A DNA stretch of 64,000 nucleotides from an uncultured Capnocytophaga sp. (GCF_937936315.1 NZ_CALGWU010000063.1:33370-97369), one strand, 5' to 3'. Counted from the stretch's first letter, positions 9,343 through 18,681 are shown. Notes: generated from the letters alone by a model not told the origin. Program-made: numbers and translations.

Positions 9343-11082
9343 ATGAAAGCTTTATATACTCTATTCTTCGCCACTACGCTCAGCCTCTTCTCTTGCGAGA
9401 AGAACGATACGCCTAGCAACAATCCTATTACATTCGGCGAAACTTATTTGAAAATAGATATCAGCACCGATAAGGCGGTCTACACCCCTGGTAGCACGGT
9501 GCGCTTTACCTTGGCGAGTATGCCCTCTGGTACTTACAAAGTGCGCTACTCTCACTTAGGCGAAATCATTAAAGAAGAAGCCCTTACCAGCGCCTCTTGG
9601 CAATGGGTAACCCCTGCCGATGACTATCGAGGTTATTTGGTGGAAATCTACCAAGAAGCTGGCGGTAAACAAAATACTTACGGCAGTATCGCTGTGGATG
9701 TATCTTCCGATTGGACAAAATTCCCCCGCTACGGCTTCTTGTCCTCTTACGGCAAAAACGAACCTATCGAGAAGAATATCGACTTTATGAATCGCTGTCA
9801 TATCAACGGCATTCAGTTCTACGACTGGATGTACGACCACCACAAACCACTGGCTGGCACCCCTCAAAACCCTTCTAATGAGTGGCCTGACCTCTTCAAA
9901 CGTCCCACTTTTCTTTCTACTGTACGTGGCTATATCAGCGCTGCTCATAGCAAGGGTATGAAAGCGATGTTCTACAATTTGGCTTTTGGAGCACTCAAAA
10001 ATGCCGAAGCCGATGGGGTTGCTAAAGAGTGGTTTCTCTACAAAGACAATCAGCATAAAGAGAAAGATGCACACCTGTTAGGCGACTTTGCCCGCAGTAG
10101 TATCTACCTCACCAACCCTGGTAATGCGCACTGGCAAAACTACTTAGCAGGGCGCAACAGCGATGTCTATGCCGTTTTTGGTTTCGATGGTTATCATATC
10201 GACCAACTCGGAGGGCGTGGCACGGTGTACGATTACAATGGCAATAGCGTAGACCTCTTGCCTCAATACGCTTCGTTTATCAATGCGATGAAAAACGCAC
10301 ACCCTAACAAACGCCTTGTGATGAATGCAGTAGGGCAATACGGTCAAACCGAAATTGCAGGTACCAATAAAGTGGATTTTCTTTATACCGAAGTATGGGA
10401 CGAAAAAACCTACGACCAATTGGCTCGCATTATCCTTGATAACTACAATCGTAGCAACAACCAACTCAAAACGGTATTGGCTGCCTATATGGATTACGAA
10501 AAATCTAAGAATGCAGGTTTTGTAAACGAACCTGGCGTATTGCTTGCCAATGCAGTGATTTTTGCCTTCGGAGGGGCTCATTTAGAGATAGGCGAACACT
10601 ACCTCGCCAATGAGTATTTCCCTAATAAAAACCTTCAAATGAAAGCCGACCTCAAAAAAGCGCTCATCACCTACTACGATTTCTTGGTGGCTTACCAAAA
10701 CCTATTGCGCGACGGCGGTAGCTATACCTCAGCTCAGGTAACTGCCGAAAATGCAACCATAGCGGCTTGGCCTGCAGCGAAGGATAAAGTGGCGGCTCTC
10801 ACCAAAACCGTGAACGGCAAGGATATAGTGCATCTTATCAATTTCAACGGAGTAACCTCTATGGACTGGCGTGATACCAACGGTACTCAAAAGAAACCTA
10901 CCACAGTAACCAACCTTAAAACTACTGTTGCTGTAACCGCACAACCCAAAAAAGTGTGGTTCGCTACCCCCGACCTCTTTGGCGGTGCTCCTCGTGCCGT
11001 AGAATTTACCTATAACAACAACCAAATTACCTTCACCCTCCCCTCCCTCAGCTATTGGGATATGGTGGTGATAGAGTATTAA
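9343..11082 (+). CDS. GH66 family glycoside hydrolase (dextranase type), lipoprotein
   Basis: A 579-residue enzyme predicted to cleave alpha-1,6-glucosidic bonds of dextran. Lipobox LFSC (Cys18) indicates membrane anchoring. An N-terminal Ig-like domain (about 32-122) is followed by the GH66 barrel: RYGFLSSY (129-136), HINGIQFYDWMYDHHKPL (153-170), GMKAMFYNLAFGA (205-217), GFDGYHIDQLG (280-290) and FLYTEVWDE (346-354). By alignment with the known dextranases, Asp287 is the expected nucleophile and Glu350 the acid/base. A C-terminal beta domain follows from about 480. The catalytic residues and barrel motifs are present, so it should be active. The alternative within GH66 is a cycloisomaltooligosaccharide glucanotransferase, but the CBM insert of that type is not evident. 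Confidence 0.9.
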   Translation: MKALYTLFFATTLSLFSCEKNDTPSNNPITFGETYLKIDISTDKAVYTPGSTVRFTLASMPSGTYKVRYSHLGEIIKEEALTSASWQWVTPADDYRGYLVEIYQEAGGKQNTYGSIAVDVSSDWTKFPRYGFLSSYGKNEPIEKNIDFMNRCHINGIQFYDWMYDHHKPLAGTPQNPSNEWPDLFKRPTFLSTVRGYISAAHSKGMKAMFYNLAFGALKNAEADGVAKEWFLYKDNQHKEKDAHLLGDFARSSIYLTNPGNAHWQNYLAGRNSDVYAVFGFDGYHIDQLGGRGTVYDYNGNSVDLLPQYASFINAMKNAHPNKRLVMNAVGQYGQTEIAGTNKVDFLYTEVWDEKTYDQLARIILDNYNRSNNQLKTVLAAYMDYEKSKNAGFVNEPGVLLANAVIFAFGGAHLEIGEHYLANEYFPNKNLQMKADLKKALITYYDFLVAYQNLLRDGGSYTSAQVTAENATIAAWPAAKDKVAALTKTVNGKDIVHLINFNGVTSMDWRDTNGTQKKPTTVTNLKTTVAVTAQPKKVWFATPDLFGGAPRAVEFTYNNNQITFTLPSLSYWDMVVIEY

Positions 11083-11130
11083 TCCCCTCCCCAACCCCTC
11101 CCCCAAGGGGAGGGGCTTGTAGGACAGCAT

Positions 11131-11275
11131 CGCTACACTTTGCCAAAGTTTTAATTACTCGTCGTGCTACAACCTTTGGCAAAGTTGATTACTCTGATTA
11201 TCAACAATTTTTGAAGTATGTTATGTGTGGGCGTTTTGCAAACGCCCACACAAATAAAACTTTTCGGACACTTTC
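11131..11275 (+). repeat. Dispersed intergenic repeat element, near-complete copy 1
   Basis: It starts with CGCTACACTTTGCCAAAG, carries CTCGTCGTGCTACAACCTTT and GATTATCAA, and ends with a perfect 13-bp hairpin (11224-11236 with 11240-11252, loop TGC) plus AATAAAACTTTTCGGACAC. The reverse complement of 53971-54118 matches it over the whole length with few changes. It lies between the GH66 gene and a convergent lipoprotein gene. Confidence 0.7.
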
Positions 11276-11298
11276 CTAATAAAATAGGCTAATTATCG

Positions 11299-11661
11299 TT
11301 ATAGTTTTTCTTTCTTTAAAACCTCTAAAACAGTATAGTGAGGTAGATATGTCTCATCTTGATAGGGTTCTCGATTAAGAATTTTTTGTTCGCGAAGTAC
11401 TTTTACAGTATAGCGATAACCCGTTTCATAAGTATCGAATTTTAAATATTCTTTAGCGAGCCTGAAAGTATTGTTAGATTCAGTAACACTATAACATTTT
11501 GTTTCGAAGACACCTGTAAACATCCGAAAAGAGCATTCCTCTAAATGTCCATCAATCACAAAAGTGTGATAGCTTTTTTGAATTTCAAATTCAGGTTTTT
11601 CTTTTTTACAAGAAAGCAAAAACAACAAGGTAATAAGTGTGTAAAAAATAGTGTTTTTCAT
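11299..11661 (-). CDS. Small lipoprotein, possibly DUF4377-like
   Basis: A 120-residue lipoprotein with lipobox LLSC (Cys18) followed by KKEK. The mature part has two further cysteines (Cys43, Cys55) and a C-terminal pattern YETGYRYTVKVLRE that resembles the GYxYxLxV signature of DUF4377 domains; this assignment is tentative. It is transcribed against the dextran locus, has its own -7 element (11686-11693) and sits between the GH66 and GH97 genes. It is probably an unrelated insertion in the locus rather than part of its function. Confidence 0.75.
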   Translation of the reverse strand: MKNTIFYTLITLLFLLSCKKEKPEFEIQKSYHTFVIDGHLEECSFRMFTGVFETKCYSVTESNNTFRLAKEYLKFDTYETGYRYTVKVLREQKILNREPYQDETYLPHYTVLEVLKKEKL

Positions 11662-11685
11662 AAGGAATAGATTTTAAATTCAAGA

Positions 11686-11693
11686 CAAAGATA
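11686..11693 (-). promoter_or_regulatory. -7 element of the small lipoprotein gene
   Basis: TATCTTTG on the minus strand, 25 bp before the ATG. No convincing -33 partner. Confidence 0.5.
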
Positions 11694-11874
11694 CTGTTTT
11701 ATTTCTATAAATATAATTTTTATACTAAATTTTAATCTTTATTTTCAGAGATTATTCCCCTTCACTTTTAAGAATTGTTCCCTTTCGGGGAAACCAGCGA
11801 AGGCTCATAACTGAGTATGTACACAACAATTGTGAGTAAGTGAATAAGGGGACAATCCACAAATTGACAAATCA

Positions 11875-14061
11875 ATGAGATTTCTTACTTTCATAACAAT
11901 AACTATCCTCTCCTGTGCTACAGCAGTAGCGCAGGAGTTATTTTCGCCTAACAAAGCGCTGAAACTCTCTTTTTCGCTCAGCGCGGAAGGCACACCTACC
12001 TATTCGCTTTTTTACAAGGGAAAAGAAGTAGTTAAACCGAGTAGATTAGGCATTGAGCTATTTAGCTCCAATGAAGTGAAATTTGGCGCTGAAATCACCA
12101 AAAAAGAGGGGGCAAACACCTCTCTCTACCATAATTTTGAAGTGGTGAATACCCAAAATACAACCGTTGATGAAACTTGGCAACCCGTATGGGGCGAAAG
12201 CCAAAACATTCGCAACCACTACAACGAGCTATTGGTGAGCCTCAAACAGAAGGACACCCACCGAGAAATGAACCTGCGTTTTAGATTGTTTGACGACGGA
12301 TTGGGCTTCCGCTATGAGTTCCCCGAACAAAAGCAAATGCCTTATTTTGTGATTAAAGAAGAACGCACCGAGTTTGCAATGACGGGTGATCACCAAGCGT
12401 GGTGGATACCTGGCGATTACGACACCCAAGAGTACGACTATCAGCAGTCACGCCTCTCCGAAATACGCGCTATCAACCAAAAAGGGCGTCAGGCAAATTT
12501 AGCACAAACAGGCTTTTCGGATACAGGTGTACAAACTGCTTTGATGCTCAAAACTGACGATGGGCTCTACATCAACCTGCACGAGGCTGCTTTAGTAAAC
12601 TACGGGGCGATGCACCTCAATCTGAATGACAAGACTTTCGTGTTCCAATCGTGGATTACCCCCGATGCCAACGGTGCCAAAGGTTATATGCAAACCCCTG
12701 CCCAAACGCCTTGGCGCACAGTAATTGTAAGCAACGATGCCCGCGATATTTTAGCTTCCGATATCACCCTCAACCTCAACGAACCTTGTGCTTTGGCTGA
12801 TACTTCGTGGATTCACCCGATGAAGTACGTAGGGGTATGGTGGGAAATGATTACTGGTATGAAAGAATGGTCGTATACTTACGATGTGCCCAGTGTGCAT
12901 ATCGGTAAAACCGATTACACCACCCTCAAACCCCACGGCAAACACGGGGCTACTACCGAAAATGTGAAGAAATACATCGACTTTGCCGCCGAAAATGGTT
13001 TTGATGGCGTACTCGTAGAAGGTTGGAACATAGGATGGGAAGATTGGTTTGGACATTCCAAAGATTTGGTATTCGACTTCCAAACACCTTACCCCGATTT
13101 TGATATCGAAGCTATTCACCAATACGCCAAAAGCAAGGGAATTAAGATGATTATGCACCACGAAACCTCCTCGTCTATCCGCAACTACGAGCGTTTTATG
13201 GACAAAGCCTATCAGCTGATGAACAAATACGAATACCCCGCCGTAAAAAGCGGTTATGTAGGGAATATCATTCCGCGAGGCGAAAACCATTACAGTCAGT
13301 GGGTGAACAATCACTACCTTTATGCTATTAAAAAAGCCGCCGACTACCGCATTATGCTGAATGCGCACGAGGCAGTGCGCCCTACGGGTTTGTGTCGCAC
13401 CTATCCTAACCTTATAGGCAACGAGTCAGCACGTGGAGGTGAGTACCAAGCCTTTGGCGGTAGCAAGCCCAATCACGTGTGCGTGTTACCCTTCACCCGC
13501 CTTATTGGCGGACCAATGGACTATACCCCTGGGGTGTTTGAAATGGACATCAGCAAGAACAACCCCAACAACCATTCACACTGCAATGCCACTTTGGCAA
13601 ACCAATTGGCATTGTATGTAACGATGAGCAGTCCGCTACAAATGGCATCCGACCTGCCAGAGAACTACCGTCGTTTTCCCGATGCTTTTCAGTTTATCAA
13701 AGAGGTCGCCCTCGATTGGAGCGAAAGCCACTATTTAGAAGCTGAACCAGGGGCTTATATCACTGTGGCACGCAAAGCCAAAGGCACTCGCAATTGGTTT
13801 GTAGGCAATACAGCCGGCAAGGATTTTACCTCCAAGATTCATTTCAGTTTCTTAGAGCCCAAAACTACTTATGTAGCCACTATCTACGCCGATGCCAAAG
13901 ATGCCAACTATCAAACCAATCCGCAAGCCTATACCATTCAAAAAGTATTGGTGACCAACAAGAGCAAACTCACCCTGCACTCAGTAGCAGGCGGAGGCTA
14001 TGCCATTAGCTTGTATCCCCTCACCGATAAGGCACAAGCCAAAGGATTAAAAAAACGATAG
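11875..14061 (+). CDS. GH97 alpha-glucosidase (SusB-like, inverting type)
   Basis: A 728-residue periplasmic enzyme with a cleavable signal peptide (1-19, ending TAVAQ). An N-terminal beta-sandwich (about 22-300) precedes a TIM barrel (VGVWWEMITG, FDGVLVEGWNIGWEDW) and a C-terminal beta domain. Residues Glu430 (MIMHHETSSS), Glu499 (LNAHEAVRPTG) and Glu523 (SARGGEY) sit at a constant offset of nine from Glu439, Glu508 and Glu532 of Bacteroides SusB. That enzyme is an inverting GH97 which uses them as bases/Ca2+ ligands and as acid. The enzyme should therefore hydrolyse the imported alpha-glucans to glucose with inversion. It closes the enzyme set of the dextran locus and ends at a strong terminator. 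Confidence 0.93.
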   Translation: MRFLTFITITILSCATAVAQELFSPNKALKLSFSLSAEGTPTYSLFYKGKEVVKPSRLGIELFSSNEVKFGAEITKKEGANTSLYHNFEVVNTQNTTVDETWQPVWGESQNIRNHYNELLVSLKQKDTHREMNLRFRLFDDGLGFRYEFPEQKQMPYFVIKEERTEFAMTGDHQAWWIPGDYDTQEYDYQQSRLSEIRAINQKGRQANLAQTGFSDTGVQTALMLKTDDGLYINLHEAALVNYGAMHLNLNDKTFVFQSWITPDANGAKGYMQTPAQTPWRTVIVSNDARDILASDITLNLNEPCALADTSWIHPMKYVGVWWEMITGMKEWSYTYDVPSVHIGKTDYTTLKPHGKHGATTENVKKYIDFAAENGFDGVLVEGWNIGWEDWFGHSKDLVFDFQTPYPDFDIEAIHQYAKSKGIKMIMHHETSSSIRNYERFMDKAYQLMNKYEYPAVKSGYVGNIIPRGENHYSQWVNNHYLYAIKKAADYRIMLNAHEAVRPTGLCRTYPNLIGNESARGGEYQAFGGSKPNHVCVLPFTRLIGGPMDYTPGVFEMDISKNNPNNHSHCNATLANQLALYVTMSSPLQMASDLPENYRRFPDAFQFIKEVALDWSESHYLEAEPGAYITVARKAKGTRNWFVGNTAGKDFTSKIHFSFLEPKTTYVATIYADAKDANYQTNPQAYTIQKVLVTNKSKLTLHSVAGGGYAISLYPLTDKAQAKGLKKR

Positions 14062-14085
14062 CAATTACAGTAATATAATAGTGAA

Positions 14086-14122
14086 AAAAAAGCTGCTAAG
14101 CGACGTACTTAGCAGCTTTTTT
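14086..14122 (+). terminator. Terminator of the GH97 gene
   Basis: A 15-bp perfect stem (14086-14100 with 14108-14122) with a 7-nt loop, A-run before and T-run after. The core GCTGCTAAG/CTTAGCAGC is shared with the terminator at 44015. Confidence 0.9.
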
Positions 14123-14169
14123 AAATGTTAAATTTTCTTTAAAGAAATTTAGGTTACTGTAAGGTAAAT

Positions 14170-14207
14170 GGGTGGAGGTCTGACCACCTCCGCCCTATCT
14201 CTTTTTT
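14170..14207 (+). terminator. Second hairpin with T-run downstream of GH97
   Basis: A 10-bp stem GGGTGGAGGT / ACCTCCGCCC (one G-T pair), loop CTGACC, then TATCTCTTTTTT. It is 50 bp past the first terminator and may be a backup. Confidence 0.6.
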
Positions 14208-14271
14208 ATTTTATGGGGCAAAGATAATACATTTTTTTTGTAACCACCAAACAAACTTACCAATTGGCAAA

Positions 14272-14302
14272 TTTGCTAATTTCCTAATTTTCCTTATTTT
14301 TG
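14272..14302 (+). promoter_or_regulatory. Promoter of the 385-aa membrane protein gene
   Basis: TTTG (14272-14275), 19-bp spacer, TATTTTTG (14295-14302): full Bacteroidetes -33/-7 consensus, 19 bp before the start codon. Confidence 0.75.
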
Positions 14303-14320
14303 CCTTTAAAATAAAATACT

Positions 14321-15478
14321 ATGAAAAAAGCCCTCTTTTTTCCTGCACTAATCGCTGGTATTGTCTTTTCTGCTTTCTTTATCTTCCTTGTCAATCAGTT
14401 TGCCACAGGTTTATATACAGAAGCGTGGTTTCTTTTTCTCCCTATCCCCTTGATTTTAGGGACATGGACATTCTATGCTATCTGCTGCAAGCACAAAATA
14501 TCCTCCGTTATAGCGATAGGTTGCACCATTGCTTTTTTTGCGTGGATAATGGACGAATTAGACGTTTCTTTCTCTAAACTGAGAGCAGAAAAAACCTTGC
14601 CTATAGCTTACCGAGATTATAAAGATTTAGAGTATGATATATCAACTTGCGCCGAAGAAGGAGGAAATTGTATTTACGAAGTTCCTACTAATGAATCGGA
14701 AGATTTAACAAGTTGTTTTCTCAATCGCCGAAATGAAGTGGTTATGGTTAAAGAAGATAGAATGTCTTCTTATATTTTGAAATTCGATACCTTAGGCTAT
14801 CAACAATCAATGGGTATTGCAACCGATAGAGACCATAAAAAAACTGCTTATATTTTAGATGATTATGTAATCAATATAGATAAAAATACCTATAGCACAT
14901 TCTTCCTAAACGATGATGAAAATTTCCTACCAATGACCTTTATCGAAGCATCTAAAAAATGGACGCCAGTACAGCAACAAAACTTTTTTGAAAACAATGT
15001 GAAAACTAAAGCCTCTTGTTTTAAAATAACAAAGGGAAAACAGAATAAAATCGTCTTCTTAAAAGACGACAAATGGCAATATTTCTACACCGATATAGAA
15101 CGTGCTTCCTTTGGCAAAGACACCCTAAAAACACAATACAATTACCCTGAGCTATTTGATGAAAAACGTTTTCCTAAACAAGAAAAAAGCTTAACTCGCA
15201 ACTATATACGTCCGCAGTACGTACAAACCTACCGAGATAACTTTGGCTATACTACCATTTTGTATTATCATATCGTGAAACCTTCACTTACTTATCATCT
15301 AAAAACTCGTTTCAAAACTGTAAAATCTCAAGAAGAACTTCGCACTCTACCTACCTATTACTTTAAAAATGATACCGAAACTATAGAAACTTTTGGATGG
15401 ATAAGTCTGTATAGCCATAAACATTTGCAATATCAATTATTGAGAATAGGAAATCAAACATATAGAATAGGAAACTAA
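14321..15478 (+). CDS. Membrane-anchored hypothetical protein
   Basis: 385 residues. Three hydrophobic helices at the N-terminus (about 5-28, 38-55, 61-79) are followed by a roughly 300-residue polar domain rich in Tyr, Lys and Asp with no motif I recognise. A CAEEGGNCIYEV segment holds two cysteines. Codon use is more AT-rich than in the sugar genes beside it. It has its own consensus promoter and sits between the GH97 gene and the SusR-like regulator, so it is probably not part of the glucan pathway. The start ATG at 14321 is the only one near the promoter. Confidence 0.75.
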   Translation: MKKALFFPALIAGIVFSAFFIFLVNQFATGLYTEAWFLFLPIPLILGTWTFYAICCKHKISSVIAIGCTIAFFAWIMDELDVSFSKLRAEKTLPIAYRDYKDLEYDISTCAEEGGNCIYEVPTNESEDLTSCFLNRRNEVVMVKEDRMSSYILKFDTLGYQQSMGIATDRDHKKTAYILDDYVINIDKNTYSTFFLNDDENFLPMTFIEASKKWTPVQQQNFFENNVKTKASCFKITKGKQNKIVFLKDDKWQYFYTDIERASFGKDTLKTQYNYPELFDEKRFPKQEKSLTRNYIRPQYVQTYRDNFGYTTILYYHIVKPSLTYHLKTRFKTVKSQEELRTLPTYYFKNDTETIETFGWISLYSHKHLQYQLLRIGNQTYRIGN

Positions 15479-15493
15479 AATCTAATTTGCTAA

Positions 15494-15524
15494 TTGGCAA
15501 ATTGACAAATTTTTCTTACTTTTG
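15494..15524 (+). promoter_or_regulatory. Promoter of the SusR-like regulator
   Basis: TTG (15494-15496), 20-bp spacer, TACTTTTG (15517-15524), 23 bp before the ATG at 15548. Confidence 0.7.
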
Positions 15525-15547
15525 CCTCTGAAAATTAATGTTTGAAA

Positions 15548-17164
15548 ATGAAGTACAAAAGCCTTATCATAACCCTCCTACTACTCCCCTACTGCGCTCT
15601 GGCGCAAATGGCGCAAAATCAAACGCTCATTCACGACCTCACCGCACTTATCAAACAGAAAGATAACTACACCCAGCAAAAAGAACGCAAAATAAAGGAA
15701 GCTATCGACTTGTTACGAGTGCCCAATGCCTCTGCTGAACAACGTTATGCTATCAACCAACGCCTCTTCGACGAGTTTAAAACTTATATCTCCGACTCGG
15801 CGGTGTACTACGTGAAAGAGAATATCCGCATCGCTGAAGAACTCCAAAAACCCGACCTCCAAAACGATTCCCGCCTTTCTCTTGCCTCTCTCTACATCAT
15901 TTCCGGCAACTACTTAGATGCTGCCGACCTGCTCAGGGCTATTGATAAAGAACAACTACAAGAACCTCAGCTCATTCAGTACTACAACTGCTACCTCAAC
16001 CTCTACAACAACTACGCTTTCAACAATCCCGATGCCAAAACCTATATCGCCAAAAGCGATGCCTATCGCGACCTCCTCCTCAATTTAGTCGATAAGAATT
16101 CCACTCATTATATCCTCCTCTATGCCGGTGTGCTCACCGATGCTGGTCGTTACGACGAAGCCGAAAAACTCCTCCTCGACCGCTTTGCCCTAATGCACAC
16201 CGATGAACACGAAAAAGCCGTATTAGGCTATGTGCTGGGCACGCTCTACAAAAAGAAAAAGAATGTCCCTAAACAAATAGAATACTTTGCTATTTCGGCG
16301 AGTTGCGACATCAAAGATGCTATTAAAGAAAACGCCTCGATGCTCGAACTTGCCTCAGCGCTTTTTCAATTAGGCGAAGTAGAGAACGCTTACACTTGTA
16401 TCAAATCGGCGATGGAAGACGCTACTTTTTGCAACGCTCAACTGCGTTCCGATGAGGTGATGAAGATTTTCCCCATCATCGAAAAAGCCTATCAGGAACG
16501 CATTCACAGTCAGAATACCAAACTGCGCAACGCCCTGCTGTTAGTCGGGTTGTTTGCCGTTTTCCTCATCATTGCCGTAGTATTGGTTACCCGCCAAATG
16601 AAGCGCATTGCCAAAATACGCAAGGAACTCTACCACAAAAATCAAGATTTAGAGCAACTCAACGAACACCTGCGAGAGGTAGTAACCCAACTCAACGAAA
16701 GTAACGAAGTAAAAGAAGCCTATATAGGCGAGTTTTTCAACTTGTGTTCGGTATATATAAGCAAATTAGAGAAATACCAAAAAATGCTTACCAAAAAGGC
16801 AAAAGACCGCAATTGGGACGAACTCAACAAAGTACTCCGCTCTACCGAGATGATAGAGCAAGAGCTGAAAGAGTTCTACAAGCTGTTCGACGATATTTTC
16901 TTACATCTATTCCCCCACTTTATCACTGAGTTCAACGCTCTATTAGCCGAAGACGAGCGTTTTGCCCCCAAACCTCACGAAATGACCCCCGAGTTGCGCA
17001 TCTTTGCCCTCATCCGCTTAGGCATTACCGATAGTTCTAAAATAGCCACTTTCTTGCACTATTCCACCAATACGATTTACAACTATCGCACCCGTGTGCG
17101 CAACAAAGCTATCGTACCGAGAGAAACTTTTGAAGAAATGGTAATGAAAATCGGGAAACGCTAA
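15548..17164 (+). CDS. SusR-like membrane-spanning regulator (TPR sensor, DUF6377)
   Basis: A 538-residue one-component regulator. A signal peptide (1-18, ending CALAQ) exports an alpha-helical TPR-like sensor region (about 20-320, with repeats such as AGRYDEAEKLLLDRFALM). One transmembrane helix follows at about 326-346 (NALLLVGLFAVFLIIAVVL). The cytoplasmic part begins with a coiled coil (RKELYHKNQDLEQLNEHL) and ends with a helix-turn-helix (ALIRLGITDSSKIATFLHYS, then NTIYNYRTRVRNKA). This is the architecture of Bacteroides SusR and of the regulator found beside the B. thetaiotaomicron dextran locus. It very likely senses isomalto-oligosaccharides in the periplasm and activates the susC operon upstream. 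The ATG at 15548 was preferred to the TTG at 15542. Confidence 0.85.
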   Translation: MKYKSLIITLLLLPYCALAQMAQNQTLIHDLTALIKQKDNYTQQKERKIKEAIDLLRVPNASAEQRYAINQRLFDEFKTYISDSAVYYVKENIRIAEELQKPDLQNDSRLSLASLYIISGNYLDAADLLRAIDKEQLQEPQLIQYYNCYLNLYNNYAFNNPDAKTYIAKSDAYRDLLLNLVDKNSTHYILLYAGVLTDAGRYDEAEKLLLDRFALMHTDEHEKAVLGYVLGTLYKKKKNVPKQIEYFAISASCDIKDAIKENASMLELASALFQLGEVENAYTCIKSAMEDATFCNAQLRSDEVMKIFPIIEKAYQERIHSQNTKLRNALLLVGLFAVFLIIAVVLVTRQMKRIAKIRKELYHKNQDLEQLNEHLREVVTQLNESNEVKEAYIGEFFNLCSVYISKLEKYQKMLTKKAKDRNWDELNKVLRSTEMIEQELKEFYKLFDDIFLHLFPHFITEFNALLAEDERFAPKPHEMTPELRIFALIRLGITDSSKIATFLHYSTNTIYNYRTRVRNKAIVPRETFEEMVMKIGKR

Positions 17165-17186
17165 CGCAAAAAAACAAGCTACTTTA

Positions 17187-17216
17187 TTGCTAATCATTTT
17201 CTTTTTTGTAATTTTG
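17187..17216 (+). promoter_or_regulatory. galE promoter
   Basis: TTG (17187-17189), 19-bp spacer, TAATTTTG (17209-17216), 40 bp before the ATG. Confidence 0.75.
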
Positions 17217-17256
17217 TAGCGATAAAGAAATACAACCAGAAGAAATTAATAAACAA

Positions 17257-18282
17257 ATGAAAAAAATAGTAGTAACCGGTGGATTGGGCTTTATAGGCTC
17301 TCACACTGTAGTAGAATTGCAAAACGCTGGTTTTGATGTGGTTATTATCGATAACCTTTCCAATGCCCAAGAAAGCGTGTTAGAACACATTACTAAAATC
17401 ACTGGCAAAAAGCCTCTCTTCGAGAAATTCGACCTCCGCGACAAAGCCGATGTGCAAGACTTCTTCAAACGTCATCGCGATGTACAAGGACTCATACACT
17501 TCGCTGCCTCTAAAGCGGTAGGCGAAAGCGTGGAAAAACCGCTTTTATACTACGAAAATAACCTTACCTCTTTGGTATATCTGTTGCAAGAACTCAGCAA
17601 GTTGCCTAAATCACACTTCATTTTCAGTTCATCTTGTACCGTATATGGTCAGGCGGACGAGTTGCCTATTACTGAGAGCGCTCCTGTGAAAAAAGCCGAA
17701 TCGCCTTATGGTAACACCAAACAAATCTGTGAGGAGATTATTGCCGACACTTGTAAGGTTACCCCTTCGCTCAACGCAATTGCCTTGCGCTACTTCAATC
17801 CTATAGGGGCACACCCTTCAGCCGAAATAGGCGAACTTCCCTTAGGCGTACCTCAAAACTTAGTGCCTTATATCACCCAAACGGCTATAGGCTTGCGCGA
17901 AAAACTCTCCGTTTTTGGCGACGACTACCCTACCTCCGATGGCACTTGCATTCGCGACTATATTCACGTAGTAGATTTGGCTAAAGCCCACGTAATTGCT
18001 CTCCAACGCTTATTAGAAAGCAAAAATCCCGAAAACTATGAAGTATTCAATGTAGGAACAGGAACAGGAAGTACCGTTCTGGAAGTCATCCAAAGTTTTG
18101 AACGCGTATCGGGCAAAAAACTGAACTACCAAATCGTAGGACGTCGCGCTGGTGATATCACCGCTGCTTACGCCAATACTGATAAAGCCAATAAGGTACT
18201 CGGTTGGAAAGCCCAAAGCACTTTAGACGATGCAATGCGCTCGGCTTGGCAATGGGAACAGAAGGTGAGAAGTGAGAAGTGA
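17257..18282 (+). CDS. galE: UDP-glucose 4-epimerase
   Basis: A 341-residue cytoplasmic NAD-dependent enzyme that interconverts UDP-glucose and UDP-galactose. The N-terminal NAD-binding fold shows GGLGFIG (8-14) and Asp32-Asn33 for the adenosine ribose. The catalytic set is the serine cluster FSSSCTVYG (123-131) with the YGNTK motif (Tyr151, Lys155). RYFNPIGAHPS and IRDYIHVVDLA complete the GalE-specific substrate side. Length is standard. It has its own promoter and is followed by a terminator, so it is a single-gene unit. It links glucose from the neighbouring glucan locus to sugar-nucleotide synthesis only in a general sense. Confidence 0.96.
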   Translation: MKKIVVTGGLGFIGSHTVVELQNAGFDVVIIDNLSNAQESVLEHITKITGKKPLFEKFDLRDKADVQDFFKRHRDVQGLIHFAASKAVGESVEKPLLYYENNLTSLVYLLQELSKLPKSHFIFSSSCTVYGQADELPITESAPVKKAESPYGNTKQICEEIIADTCKVTPSLNAIALRYFNPIGAHPSAEIGELPLGVPQNLVPYITQTAIGLREKLSVFGDDYPTSDGTCIRDYIHVVDLAKAHVIALQRLLESKNPENYEVFNVGTGTGSTVLEVIQSFERVSGKKLNYQIVGRRAGDITAAYANTDKANKVLGWKAQSTLDDAMRSAWQWEQKVRSEK

Positions 18283-18305
18283 AAAATTAAAAGTGAAAAG
18301 TGAAA

Positions 18306-18343
18306 AATGGCTGTTCAGGCGAGGACTGAACAGCCATTGTTGT
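18306..18343 (+). terminator. galE terminator, shared with the convergent small gene
   Basis: A 13-bp perfect stem AATGGCTGTTCAG/CTGAACAGCCATT (18306-18318 with 18326-18338) with a 7-nt loop, A-run upstream and GTTGTTT downstream. It lies between two convergent genes and can serve both. Confidence 0.85.
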
Positions 18344-18577
18344 TTAAAGGTTTAAATTTTTCAACTCCTGCTCTACATCAATATTGAGGATATGATAAAG
18401 CGTTTTGCGTGAAATAAAGAATTTAGGATAGATAAACTCTCGCCAAATCACCGTAATAGGGATATAACGCGCATCGTGAGCGTTGAACTCATTCATTACC
18501 GCTTGGTAGCGCAGTAGTTGGTTGCGACGGCAAGTCTCCCGACTCCCGTTGCCTTTAGATTTCATTGTTGTTTTCAT
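18344..18577 (-). CDS. Small basic protein with HTH-like C-terminus, unknown
   Basis: 77 residues, or 73 from the second ATG. The N-terminus is basic (KSKGNGSRETCRRNQ). The C-terminal half reads ITVIWREFIYPKFFISRKTL and ends with YHILNIDVEQEL, in which SRKTLYHIL looks like a recognition helix. A full consensus promoter (18682-18713) implies a 5' untranslated region of about 100 nt, long for this genome. I do not know the family. A small DNA-binding protein is plausible. Confidence 0.65.
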   Translation of the reverse strand: MKTTMKSKGNGSRETCRRNQLLRYQAVMNEFNAHDARYIPITVIWREFIYPKFFISRKTLYHILNIDVEQELKNLNL

Positions 18578-18681
18578 TGTTGTATAAATTGTTATTGATT
18601 ATTCTATAAATAATTGTAACACATAGAGAAACGCTAAAAAGGTGGTGATCTATTCATAGTTTTTGCGATTTATTAACCCTG

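Noticed and set aside
9192..9422. Leftward ORF over the GH66 start
   Set aside because: Shadow of the GH66 frame and of the GC-rich palindrome; no start signals.
11081..11118. CCCCTCCCC/GGGGAGGGG palindrome after GH66 as terminator
   Set aside because: The stem is strong but no T-run follows on either strand and the same palindrome occurs in another intergenic site, so it is treated as a repeat.
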